In this document: piece after piece, positions 17,043 through 25,200 of the stretch | Numbering within the stretch: position 1 is the stretch's first letter | How the letters are laid out: every line of letters begins with the position of its first letter | Virus record (IMG/VR): IMGVR_UViG_3300032083_002429 | Location: 1 to 55,248 of that record | DNA length: 55,248 nucleotides | Source: a virus | Strand: one strand, 5' to 3' | Position numbers and translations under genes: made by a program | The notes under the pieces: generated by a model | Seen by the model: the letters and a program-made list of their open reading frames with translations, nothing else | The model's database searches: none | Told to the model about the DNA's origin: nothing

Positions 17043-17076
17043 AAAAGGCCTTGTAGAAATACTGGGCCTTTTTTTT
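17043..17076 (+). terminator. Bidirectional terminator between convergent units
   Basis: AAAAGGCC at 17043-17050 pairs with GGCCTTTT at 17065-17072, with T runs on the plus strand and A/T-rich sequence serving the minus strand. It separates the fibre operon from the minus-strand Nudix/gp15/gp14 genes. Confidence 0.8.
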
Positions 17077-17503
17077 AGGTTATAAGATCTAGTATAGTCT
17101 GTAACTTGCCCTTGATGGCTTTGTTGTTCAGTGTGTTCTTCAAACCCATGTGTAGGTTCTTGGGCCAGCATTCAAACGCAGTCCAACAGTATCCCGAATG
17201 TTCATCATTCAGTTTAGGTAAGAATTCAGTCTCTATCGCAATAAGATAAGTGTGGAAGAAAAACTTCTGATCATTTGAAGTGAACATCTCCAAGGGAATG
17301 ACTTTCTTGAACTTAGGAGTATCTCCTATTTCCTCTTTGATTTCTCTCTTCAATCCTTCAAATGCTGATTCAGTGTATTTGGCCTGGCCTCCGACCAATC
17401 CCCACATGCCCTGTGTCTTCTTGTCGGTCCTCTGCAAGAACAGGAAACGCTTGGTACCAGTTGAATAGAACAGTGCCCCTGAGCAGACTATATTTTTTTC
17501 CAT
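17075..17503 (-). CDS. Nudix hydrolase
   Basis: The 142 residues contain a complete Nudix box at 39-61: a Gly, five residues, Glu, seven residues, then REIKEEIGD. The catalytic Glu residues are all present. The family hydrolyses nucleoside diphosphates linked to another moiety, such as oxidised dNTPs, ADP-ribose, NADH or capped RNA ends. T4 also has one (NudE). The substrate cannot be read from the sequence. The gene has a TATAAT-type box 5 nt before its ATG, which suggests its own early transcription. It lies downstream of gp15 on the same strand, separated by 15 nt. Confidence 0.9.
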   Translation of the reverse strand: MEKNIVCSGALFYSTGTKRFLFLQRTDKKTQGMWGLVGGQAKYTESAFEGLKREIKEEIGDTPKFKKVIPLEMFTSNDQKFFFHTYLIAIETEFLPKLNDEHSGYCWTAFECWPKNLHMGLKNTLNNKAIKGKLQTILDLIT

Positions 17504-17508
17504 GTATT

Positions 17509-17514
17509 ATTATA
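17509..17514 (-). promoter_or_regulatory. TATAAT-type -10 box for the Nudix gene
   Basis: On the minus strand TATAAT ends 5 nt before the ATG at 17503. No clear -35 box is visible. It is similar to the element ahead of the dNMP kinase gene. Confidence 0.4.
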
Positions 17515-17518
17515 ACAA

Positions 17519-18961
17519 TTATGGAGTAGTGGCGTCAAGGCTTGAATTATATCCTGGATCTGCTCCACCGTCCAACACAATACTCCAAGTACCTTGTGCA
17601 TACACGCCTTCGTATGATTTGACCCACTCTGTGCCATTGAATCTGTATTGAATTCCTGTGTTTAAATTAGTAACATAATGTTGTGTTGAATCTGGATTTG
17701 AAGCGTCAAACGCCACGTTCCATTTACCAGTTGAACTGTTGTACTCTATGATATCTCCAATACTTGCCACTAGTGTTCCCCATGTTGCACTCTGGAATGA
17801 TGACGTGCTGTCTCCCACATCGTTTATGACCAGATACCTGTCACCGTTTGCAGGTGTGCCAGGACTAAATGTTGCAGGATTTATGATCTTGGAAACTGCT
17901 GTCAGTGAGTTTGCGGGTATCGTGTCCGAATCAATGCTGTATAACAAAATTGTGTCGTCTAATGATGTTGTTGCAATCGTTCCTACTATCTCGTTGCCAT
18001 TGGGTTGGGTAAGTCTGATCTGCGATGTGCCGTTGGTCACTTTACCATACTGGTCTAGTAATGTTTTCCAGTTGACTGCTGGACCAAATGTCTCAAATGG
18101 ATCAAAATTAGATGGTTCATTCGCTCCTGTCTGGAATCCGTCTCCTCCCGAAGTCACACTTGTTCCTGTAGACCCCAGTAATCTCAATTGATTCCCAGTC
18201 ACCAGCAATCCAAAATTGTTTGGTGTGATGAAACTCCTCGATGTTAGTGTACCGTCTATTAACCCTTTTGTTATTCCGCCATCGTCATCATAGATGCTCA
18301 TTATGATCTTCTGTATAACTCCCAGTTTCTTGACCTTCACAGGAGGTGATATCCATATTGGCATTGAAAATGTCAATGTAGCGATATCGATCTCAGAGTC
18401 AGCCCCAACGGGTATGGTCCTCGATGAGAACGTTGTACCGGTCAGTTCCACGTAGCTCAAGCTGGTCCAGTCGATGTAATTGTCTGATTTTTGTATCTCG
18501 AAGTCTGGATTGAACAGGTATAATATCTGTTCCATGATCTGTAATTTCTGGTCTGTGTTTGAACTCCAGATGTCTGCAGTCACTTCCAATCTAAAGGGAG
18601 AAGGCATAACTTTCTCGACCGTGTATCCTGCACCTATTTCGCTTGTGTAATTTCCGTCTGCATCAACATTCCTTTCTCTTAAATGTTGTTTTTCAATGTG
18701 ATAGGGGTTCTGCATTCTTTCCCTGTCATAGTTCAGTTCTCTAACGTAACACGCAATCTTTGGAACATACTGTAATGCGTTCTCAGAATTGTTCCTGATT
18801 ATACTTGCAACTTGTCTTGTAGGATCTCCGTAAACTACCGGAACAGCTCTTAACTGTATAGAATTATCTTTACCTCGGCCTGTTTCCACAGAAAAGTTAC
18901 TCAAAATCCTGATGAATTGAGTTAAAAATTTCCTTACCTGTCCTTCGTAAAAGTGTAGCAT
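17519..18961 (-). CDS. gp15: Tail completion / sheath stabiliser protein (gp15-like) with extra C-terminal modules
   Basis: The product has 480 residues, against 272 for T4 gp15. Residues 1-265 follow the gp15 pattern: RKFLTQFIRILSNFSVE, IQLRAVPVVYGDP, VRELNYDRERM, MPSPFRLEVTADIWSSN and MEQILYLFNPDFEIQ. In T4 gp15 forms the hexameric ring at the top of the tail that locks the sheath and binds the neck. Residues about 270-480 are additional Thr/Gly-rich beta modules ending in YRFNGTEWVKSYEG and VYAQGTWSIVLDGG, related to modules in gp14 and the sheath. It begins 2 nt after the gp14 stop. Confidence 0.85.
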   Translation of the reverse strand: MLHFYEGQVRKFLTQFIRILSNFSVETGRGKDNSIQLRAVPVVYGDPTRQVASIIRNNSENALQYVPKIACYVRELNYDRERMQNPYHIEKQHLRERNVDADGNYTSEIGAGYTVEKVMPSPFRLEVTADIWSSNTDQKLQIMEQILYLFNPDFEIQKSDNYIDWTSLSYVELTGTTFSSRTIPVGADSEIDIATLTFSMPIWISPPVKVKKLGVIQKIIMSIYDDDGGITKGLIDGTLTSRSFITPNNFGLLVTGNQLRLLGSTGTSVTSGGDGFQTGANEPSNFDPFETFGPAVNWKTLLDQYGKVTNGTSQIRLTQPNGNEIVGTIATTSLDDTILLYSIDSDTIPANSLTAVSKIINPATFSPGTPANGDRYLVINDVGDSTSSFQSATWGTLVASIGDIIEYNSSTGKWNVAFDASNPDSTQHYVTNLNTGIQYRFNGTEWVKSYEGVYAQGTWSIVLDGGADPGYNSSLDATTP

Positions 18962-18963
18962 TC

Positions 18964-20133
18964 TTAATTGTCAGCCTTAGGTTTGAGAGCATCTGTCAAT
19001 GATTGTCTCTGTGTTACTGTCAAACCATTTATCGTTGAACTTGTTGCATCGTTAACAAAACTTGTTTTGTAGTTTGCTCTCGAATTATTGTTAGTTGTAG
19101 TTATTCTAACGGAATCTTCTATTTTAACCCATCTGGTTCCGTCATAACGGAATAATCTGTTAGGTAAGTAATCTGTTCTCAAGAAATAATCACCAACGTC
19201 AACACCCGATGTTGGGAAAGATATTCCAAATCCGGCCGGGTGTCCGTTTGGTGCGACCCCATCGCCGTCCATGTAGAAGCCATAGTGCGAACTTGCCGGT
19301 GTGTCTATTGTAGCATTAACAGTTTTGTCACCACTTGCTCTTTGTTCTTCTGTGTTAACATTTTCTGTCCTAATATTTCCTCTCTCGTCTATGGGTGCAA
19401 CATAGTACTGCTTATAGTTGAATCCTGACTTGGGTGCATCTGCTTCTGCCTGTGCAACTACTTGATCGTTAATTGTTTTTTCTTTGTTGAATGTTGACAT
19501 GTAACTGGCAAGGGATCCTGTTGTGGTTGCATCACCTATGATGTCTTTGAACTCCTGTGAGTCTACCATGGTCTTCATCTTCAATCTCAACAGGTGTGGC
19601 CACCATGTTTGCGAAAATCCTTCCGCCGCCCTGTTAACATCCTCCACAACATAGTATCTTTTCAATGCGATCGGTATGCTCTCGTCCAACGAGTAGTCTT
19701 CTTTCATGTGCGGGAATTCTATGACATCACCTGCCATTGGTTTCCTGCCTAATCTTTCAACTATGTCGTTCAGGTGTACTGTTAAAAATAGTGTGTCGTT
19801 CTGTAAGAACATACCAAACTGTGAAAGGTTGAAATCTGCATCTTGCACATTGTAAATCCCCCTCACGATGTAAATATCATCTGCATATTTCCTGTCCCTG
19901 TTCTCTAGGAAAAGTAAATCCTGTATGGTTCTCTCGTTTAATGAGTCTCCGGAATACTGAGGATTTGTAGGACTTGCCTCTCCGTCCTTGTTTGTGTCTC
20001 CCTGATCGTAGGGGCCTATGTACTTGTGGAAATGTAGATCGGTTCCTCCAACAACGAACATCTCCTTGATGTTACGATCGAAGAACTTGTAGTCATTACC
20101 TTTTTCAGGCTTAAAAATGGACAATCTTGGCAT
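18964..20133 (-). CDS. gp14: Neck protein (gp14-like)
   Basis: The product has 389 residues. The N-terminal half matches T4 gp14: FFDRNIKEMFVVGGTDLHFH, FGMFLQNDTLFLTVHLND and KPMAGDVIEFPHMKED. gp14 forms part of the collar that closes the filled head and joins the tail. The C-terminal 130 residues are a family extension with a module VGDYFLRTDYLPNRLFRYDG and RWVKIED. The start at ATG 20133 (MPRLSIF) is preferred to 20142, because the latter lies inside the late-promoter box. It is divergent from gp13, with only 43 nt between the start codons. Confidence 0.88.
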   Translation of the reverse strand: MPRLSIFKPEKGNDYKFFDRNIKEMFVVGGTDLHFHKYIGPYDQGDTNKDGEASPTNPQYSGDSLNERTIQDLLFLENRDRKYADDIYIVRGIYNVQDADFNLSQFGMFLQNDTLFLTVHLNDIVERLGRKPMAGDVIEFPHMKEDYSLDESIPIALKRYYVVEDVNRAAEGFSQTWWPHLLRLKMKTMVDSQEFKDIIGDATTTGSLASYMSTFNKEKTINDQVVAQAEADAPKSGFNYKQYYVAPIDERGNIRTENVNTEEQRASGDKTVNATIDTPASSHYGFYMDGDGVAPNGHPAGFGISFPTSGVDVGDYFLRTDYLPNRLFRYDGTRWVKIEDSVRITTTNNNSRANYKTSFVNDATSSTINGLTVTQRQSLTDALKPKADN

Positions 20134-20141
20134 ATCATACA

Positions 20142-20149
20142 TATTTATT
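20142..20149 (-). promoter_or_regulatory. Late box AATAAATA for gp14 (minus strand)
   Basis: The box ends 8 nt before the ATG at 20133. It is one half of a back-to-back promoter pair with the box at 20164-20171. Confidence 0.65.
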
Positions 20150-20163
20150 GCACAGGCAAAGGT

Positions 20164-20171
20164 AATAAATA
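20164..20171 (+). promoter_or_regulatory. Late box AATAAATA for gp13
   Basis: The last A of the box is the A of an in-frame ATG at 20171, and the next ATG at 20177 is 5 nt downstream. The second ATG is therefore the likely start on a leaderless mRNA. Confidence 0.65.
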
Positions 20172-20176
20172 TGAGT

Positions 20177-20938
20177 ATGTCAGAACTACAAACAGGACAA
20201 CAAGAAATATTTGATTACGTCAAGAACAACCTAGGTGACGGTATGATTGACGTTGAATTAGACCCTAAACACTATCAAACGGCGCTGGAAAGAGCAGTCA
20301 ACAAATTCAGACAAAGATCATCAAACGCTGTGGAAGAATCTTATGCTTTTCTTCAATTAAAGAAAAATCAGAACACATACATTTTACCGGATGAGATTAT
20401 CAATGTGAGAAATCTCAACAGGAGAAGTGTTGGATCCAGGACAGAAGGTGGCGAAGGCGGAACACTGTTCGAACCTTTCAACTTGGCCTACACAAACACC
20501 TATCTGTTAAAAGCGGGAGCAACAGGTGGATTGGCCACTTACTATGCGTTTGCATCATACCAGGAATTAGTAGGTAAGATGTTTGGTAGTTTCATACAGT
20601 TCCATTTTGACGTGGCAACAAAGAAATTAACTATCACACAGAGACCCAGGGCGGACGACGAAACAGTCCTTATGCACACTGACAATTTCAGACCTGACAT
20701 AACGCTGTTCAAGGACATCTATTCTAAACCATGGATCAGAGATTACACACTTGCAGTATCTAAACTCATGTTGGGAGAAGCAAGGGGAAAATTCAATACC
20801 ATAGCAGGACCACAAGGTGGAACAACACTGAACGGTGATGCATTGAAGAATGAAGGCCAGGCAGAGATGGACAGACTCGAGGCAGACATAGGCAATTTCC
20901 AAGAAGGCGGGAGTCCAACAAGTTTCATTATCGGTTAA
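20177..20938 (+). CDS. gp13: Neck protein (gp13-like)
   Basis: The 253 residues match the T4 gp13 neck family: an N-terminal helix with ELDPKHYQTALERAVNKFRQ, a LPDEIINVRNLN strand segment, FDVATKKLTITQRP and a C-terminal PWIRDYTLAVSKLMLGEARG helix. gp13 and gp14 together seal the packaged head and provide the tail docking site. In T4 gp13, gp14 and gp15 are co-directional; here gp13 points away from gp14-gp15. The ATG at 20177 was chosen on the promoter spacing; 20171 is also in frame. Confidence 0.88.
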   Translation: MSELQTGQQEIFDYVKNNLGDGMIDVELDPKHYQTALERAVNKFRQRSSNAVEESYAFLQLKKNQNTYILPDEIINVRNLNRRSVGSRTEGGEGGTLFEPFNLAYTNTYLLKAGATGGLATYYAFASYQELVGKMFGSFIQFHFDVATKKLTITQRPRADDETVLMHTDNFRPDITLFKDIYSKPWIRDYTLAVSKLMLGEARGKFNTIAGPQGGTTLNGDALKNEGQAEMDRLEADIGNFQEGGSPTSFIIG

Positions 20939-20971
20939 CTTCTATTACCGGTAAATTCTTACATGTATTAT

Positions 20972-20979
20972 TTTAAATA
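20972..20979 (+). promoter_or_regulatory. Late-promoter-like box TTTAAATA
   Basis: The box ends 8 nt before the ATG at 20988. Confidence 0.5.
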
Positions 20980-20987
20980 CTAGTATC

Positions 20988-21170
20988 ATGATAGACGACA
21001 GATACAAAAAACTTACCAAATGCACACTAGACGAATTGGCCGACATGGTCGATGACCTAGAGAACATTGCCATACACGCCCTGAAAGAGGGAAAATTAAG
21101 TATGCGTAAACTGGTATTAACACAGATCCATGATGTTAAAAAAGAGATTGAAAAACGTTTAAAAAAATAG
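20988..21170 (+). CDS. Small helical charged protein
   Basis: The 60 residues are almost all helix-forming and highly charged (LDELADMVDDLENIAIHALK, then a Lys-rich end), suggesting a small coiled-coil or helical hairpin. It is bracketed by a late box upstream and a TATAAT-type box for the kinase gene directly downstream. The family is not recognised and no function is assigned. Confidence 0.65.
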   Translation: MIDDRYKKLTKCTLDELADMVDDLENIAIHALKEGKLSMRKLVLTQIHDVKKEIEKRLKK

Positions 21171-21176
21171 TATAAT
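21171..21176 (+). promoter_or_regulatory. TATAAT-type -10 box for dNMP kinase
   Basis: TAGTATAAT ends 6 nt before the ATG at 21183. A similar TATAGTATAA string precedes the genes at 45392 and 46500, suggesting a distinct, probably earlier, promoter class. Confidence 0.45.
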
Positions 21177-21182
21177 AAGTCT

Positions 21183-21836
21183 ATGTTAATAGGCATAGTA
21201 GGTTTAATAAGTTCTGGTAAGGACACAGTCGCAGAAAGACTAGTACAAGAACATAATTTCAAAAAAGATTCATTCGCAAAAAGTTTAAAAGATGCAGTAA
21301 GTTCTATGTTCAATTGGGACAGAGAAATGCTGGAAGGCAAGACAGCCGAAAGCAGAGAATGGAGAGAACGGCCTGATGCTTTTTGGAGTAAAAGATTTAA
21401 TAAAGATGTAACACCTCGTTGGGTGCTACAACACTTTGGCACAGAAGTAATGCGTCAGAATATGCATGATGGCATATGGATTGACAGTTGCATGGCCAGA
21501 TACAAGGGTGAACCAACGGTGATATCAGATACAAGATTTGAAAATGAAATCAAGATGATCAAGGAATCCGGAGGCAACATTATACTTGTAAAAAGAGGAC
21601 AAGATCCTGATTGGTTTACAAGCTATGTTGAAGGTAATATCAAACCCTCGGGCATTCACTCTTCGGAATATGCATGGGCAAAATCAGAGTTTGATTATGT
21701 TATCAAGAACGACGGAACACTGGAAGAATTACACCAACAAGTTGACGATCTAATCGTCAGCAACAAGATCACCAATACGCCATCCAAGTCTACGGACACT
21801 GCCCAACCGTTGGCAATTGGCGCAAACAGTTTTTAG
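21183..21836 (+). CDS. gp1: Deoxynucleoside monophosphate kinase (gp1-like)
   Basis: The 217 residues contain a P-loop at 7-14 (GLISSGKD) and the T4 gp1 pattern: DSFAKSLKDAVSSMF, RWVLQHFGTEVMRQ, WIDSCMARYKG and VISDTRFENEIKMIKE. The enzyme phosphorylates dNMPs for phage DNA synthesis. T4 gp1 is 241 aa. The last 25 residues (from SNKITNTPSKSTD) are a non-conserved-looking tail that overlaps the antisense HNH-like gene by 87 nt. The promoter is of the TATAAT type rather than late, fitting an early nucleotide-metabolism gene. Confidence 0.9.
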   Translation: MLIGIVGLISSGKDTVAERLVQEHNFKKDSFAKSLKDAVSSMFNWDREMLEGKTAESREWRERPDAFWSKRFNKDVTPRWVLQHFGTEVMRQNMHDGIWIDSCMARYKGEPTVISDTRFENEIKMIKESGGNIILVKRGQDPDWFTSYVEGNIKPSGIHSSEYAWAKSEFDYVIKNDGTLEELHQQVDDLIVSNKITNTPSKSTDTAQPLAIGANSF

Positions 21837-22109
21837 ATTAGTAGTCGCGGTATTCCTCATACTCCCATCCACAAAGAACACATCCAGTTGAGATTGTTTC
21901 TGTGCCCTGAACCCACACAGCTCACACTTCTTATGTTTCTTGTATCCGGATCTCTGCAGGGCCGTGATTCCTCCAACTTTCTTGCCAGCTTTCTTTCTGT
22001 TGCAGGTGTCACACAGGCTACGCCAGTAGATCTTTGTTCCTTTCCTGTAAGCATAGGCACGAGGCTTTGCCTTGCACTCCTTACACAACGGTCTGTCCTT
22101 GTATGCCAT
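21750..22109 (-). CDS. HNH-type / zinc-finger endonuclease-like protein
   Basis: The 119-residue basic protein has three CxxC-type pairs: LCKECKAK, LCDTCNRKK with KKCELCGFRA, and TVCANCQRL near the C-terminus. A region around LDVFFVDGSMRNTATTNLKT resembles the HNH core, where the VDG strand leads into the NLKTVCANC helix. In classic HNH enzymes this first position is often a His; here it is less clear, so activity is uncertain. The start at 22109 replaces a longer frame because a CTTAAATA box lies 5 nt upstream. The 3' end overlaps the dNMP kinase gene in antisense by 87 nt. Confidence 0.7.
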   Translation of the reverse strand: MAYKDRPLCKECKAKPRAYAYRKGTKIYWRSLCDTCNRKKAGKKVGGITALQRSGYKKHKKCELCGFRAQKQSQLDVFFVDGSMRNTATTNLKTVCANCQRLGSVRRLGWRIGDLVADD

Positions 22110-22114
22110 ACACT

Positions 22115-22122
22115 TATTTAAG
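22115..22122 (-). promoter_or_regulatory. Late-promoter-like box CTTAAATA (minus strand)
   Basis: The box ends 5 nt before the ATG at 22109 on the minus strand. Confidence 0.5.
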
Positions 22123-22177
22123 TCGCCTATATAGGCACCAGAAAATAGCAAGTTATATCGTAAAAACCATATGATTG

Positions 22178-22185
22178 AATAAATA
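22178..22185 (+). promoter_or_regulatory. Late-promoter box AATAAATA for sheath gene
   Basis: It lies 38 nt upstream of the ATG at 22224. The leader carries an AAGGAG ribosome-binding site, as expected for a very abundant protein. Confidence 0.65.
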
Positions 22186-22223
22186 ACTCTGTATACGTTA
22201 AACTTGCAAGGAGAAAACGAAAA

Positions 22224-25200
22224 ATGGCTTTAACATCACCAGGAGTAGAAGTTTCAGTAATAAACGAGAGCTTTTATGTACCATCAGATGCGGGTACAAC
22301 ACCACTATTCATAGTAGCATCAGCACAGGACAAGACAAACGGAGCGGGTGACGGAACAGCGACTGGAACAACAGTTGCCGGCGCCAACACTGCTTACTTG
22401 ATCTCATCACAAAGAGAATTAACAGAGACTTTCGGGGATCCGAGTTTCTACACTGACACTTCAGGAAATTCATTACAAGGGTATGAGTTGAACGAATACG
22501 GTCTACAAGCGGCTTACTCATTCTTGGGTGTGGCCAACAGAGCTTACGTTCTAAGAGCAAACATTGACACTGGCGAATTACTAGGCAGTGCAACGGCTCC
22601 TACAGCAGACCCAACAGACGGAACATACTGGTTTGACCTTGCATCAACTAGCTATGGTTTATTTGAATGGTCTCAAACTAATCAAACGTTTACAGCAATT
22701 ACTCCAATCTTGATCACACTAGTTGGTGAATTAGTTGGCGGTGTTTCCACTGGTGCACCACTGACTTCTATTGGACAAGTTGGATCATACGCAATCAACA
22801 CAACACACGTTTCAAACAAGATCTTCAAGAAGACAGCAAGTAACACTTGGGTACAGGTTGGATCACAAACTTGGCACACTTCATTACCGGTGGTATCAGT
22901 TGCATCAGGAACAACAGTTACGAATGGTCACAACATGATAATGAACGGTGTAACTGTCACTGTATCAGGAACAACTTTAACTGCGGTTGCATCAGCGATC
23001 GGTTCTAACGTGACCAACGTTACAGCTTCTATTAACTCAGTAACAGGTAACCTAGATATATTCCACAACGGTCTAGCACTAGGTGACTCAGCAGGAGGAA
23101 CAGGGACAATCAGATTTGACGAAGGCACAGGCTTACTAGCTAGCCTAGGAATCACAGCAGGTGTTAAAAATGGTGTTCAATTCCTACAAGCGGCACACAC
23201 TTCAAGACCCACTTGGAAAACTGCAGACGAAGACAGGCCCGATGGTTCTGTTTGGTTCAAGACTACATCGGCTAATGCAGGTGCTAACATTATTGCAAAA
23301 CTTTACGCTTCGGATAGTGCAAGTTTCTCAACAATAGCGGCCCCATTACATGATGATCACAGCACGGCAATCTTCAAATTAGACCCTTCGACAGGTGGAA
23401 CATCATTAGCAACAGGAACTTTATACACACAATTCAACATCACTGAACAGAGCATAACGGCGGCTGACTCGGCTGACACTACTCCTAACGTTGGTGACTT
23501 CCAACTATTCAGATACGAAGGCGGCCAAACTACTGTTACAAGTTTATTGACTAGTCCGAGTTTCACAAGTTCAGAAACTTTCTCAATCAAAGAGACAAGA
23601 AAAAATCAAGATGGTTTCAGTACAGCAGTTACAGTTACACTGGGCGGAACAGGTGCCGATGATTTTGTTGCGGCAGTCAATGCTAAAGTTAACGCTTCAG
23701 CATCAGCTACATCAACTACTGAACTGATAAATGTCAGAGCTAGTAAATTAACAACTGGCGAGATCGTGCTTACACACGTACTGGGCGGTGACATCAGAAT
23801 GGTAGACACAAGCGGTACTCCATTAGCAGATGCTGGTTTTAGTACAACGACAGCACATGAATATGGATCGTACACGGCAAACAGTTCAACACTGATTGAC
23901 AACTTGTACAAGGTTCCGACTGGAGAGACTATTGACTCATCGGCCAACAATGCATTGTTGATTTCGAACTGGAAGAGATTGAGCTACACAGCTTCACTTT
24001 CTGCTCCAAGCAACGAGCCAGCTGACGGAACACTATGGTATGACACTAGCCTCGAAGCAGACATCATGGCACACAACGGCACAACTTGGGTTGGTTATGC
24101 GACTGCATACTCAACTACAGATCCAAATGGTCCACAGTTTAGTGCAACAGCACCGACTACACAGTCAGATGGTACTGCACTTGTGACGAACGACCTATGG
24201 ATTGACACAAGTGATTTGGAAAACTATCCAAAACTTTACAAATATAACACAGCGGCTTCGATCAGTTCGAGCAACACAGCCAACCAGGTAGCAGTTACTA
24301 CAACAGGTGCGGCATGGGTGCTAGTTGACAAAGCTGACCAAACAACAGAAGACGGTATAGTTTTTGCAGATGCGAGATTCCACACAACGACTGACAAAGT
24401 GGCGGGAACATCAACAGCGGCAGGAGTACCTTCAACAATCAAGAACTTGTTGAGTGATGGTTTCCTAGACCCGGATGCGCCAGATCCAACTTTATTCCCA
24501 CAAGGTATATTGCTTTGGAACACTAGACGTTCAGGTTACAATGTTAAAGAATACAAAAACAGTTACATCACAACCACGAAGTATCCAGGGTCTGGATCAG
24601 CAGGGTTGGGTAACATCAGAGCAAACAATGAATCTGTTGCAACTTACTACCCAGACAGATGGGTTCTTAAGTCAAGCAACAACGCAGACGGTTCTGGATC
24701 TTTCGGAAGGAAAGCACAGAGAAAAGTCATCGTTGAGCAACTGAAATCAGAGATCGACACCAACCAAGCAATCAGAGAAGACCAAAGAGGCTTCAATGTT
24801 ATTGCTGTACCTGGTTACCCTGAACTGATCTCAAACATGATCAACTTGAACACAGACAGGAACAACACAGCGTTTATAATTGGAGATACGCCTTTGAGAT
24901 TAGATGGAACATCAACAGCAATCCAGAACTGGGCCAACAACACGGCAGGTGCACTGGACAACGGTGAAGACGGTCTAATAAGTGCAAGTGATTACTTGGG
25001 TGTGTTTTATCCATCTGGATTAACAACAGACAACACAGGTAAATCGATTGTGGTTCCGGCATCACACATGATGATGAGGACACTGGCAAACAACGATAAC
25101 ATCGCTTTCCCATGGTTCGCACCATCGGGAACGAGAAGAGGTGTCGTTGACAATGCCACAGCAGTTGGTTACATCGACTCAGCGTCTGGAGAATTCCAAA

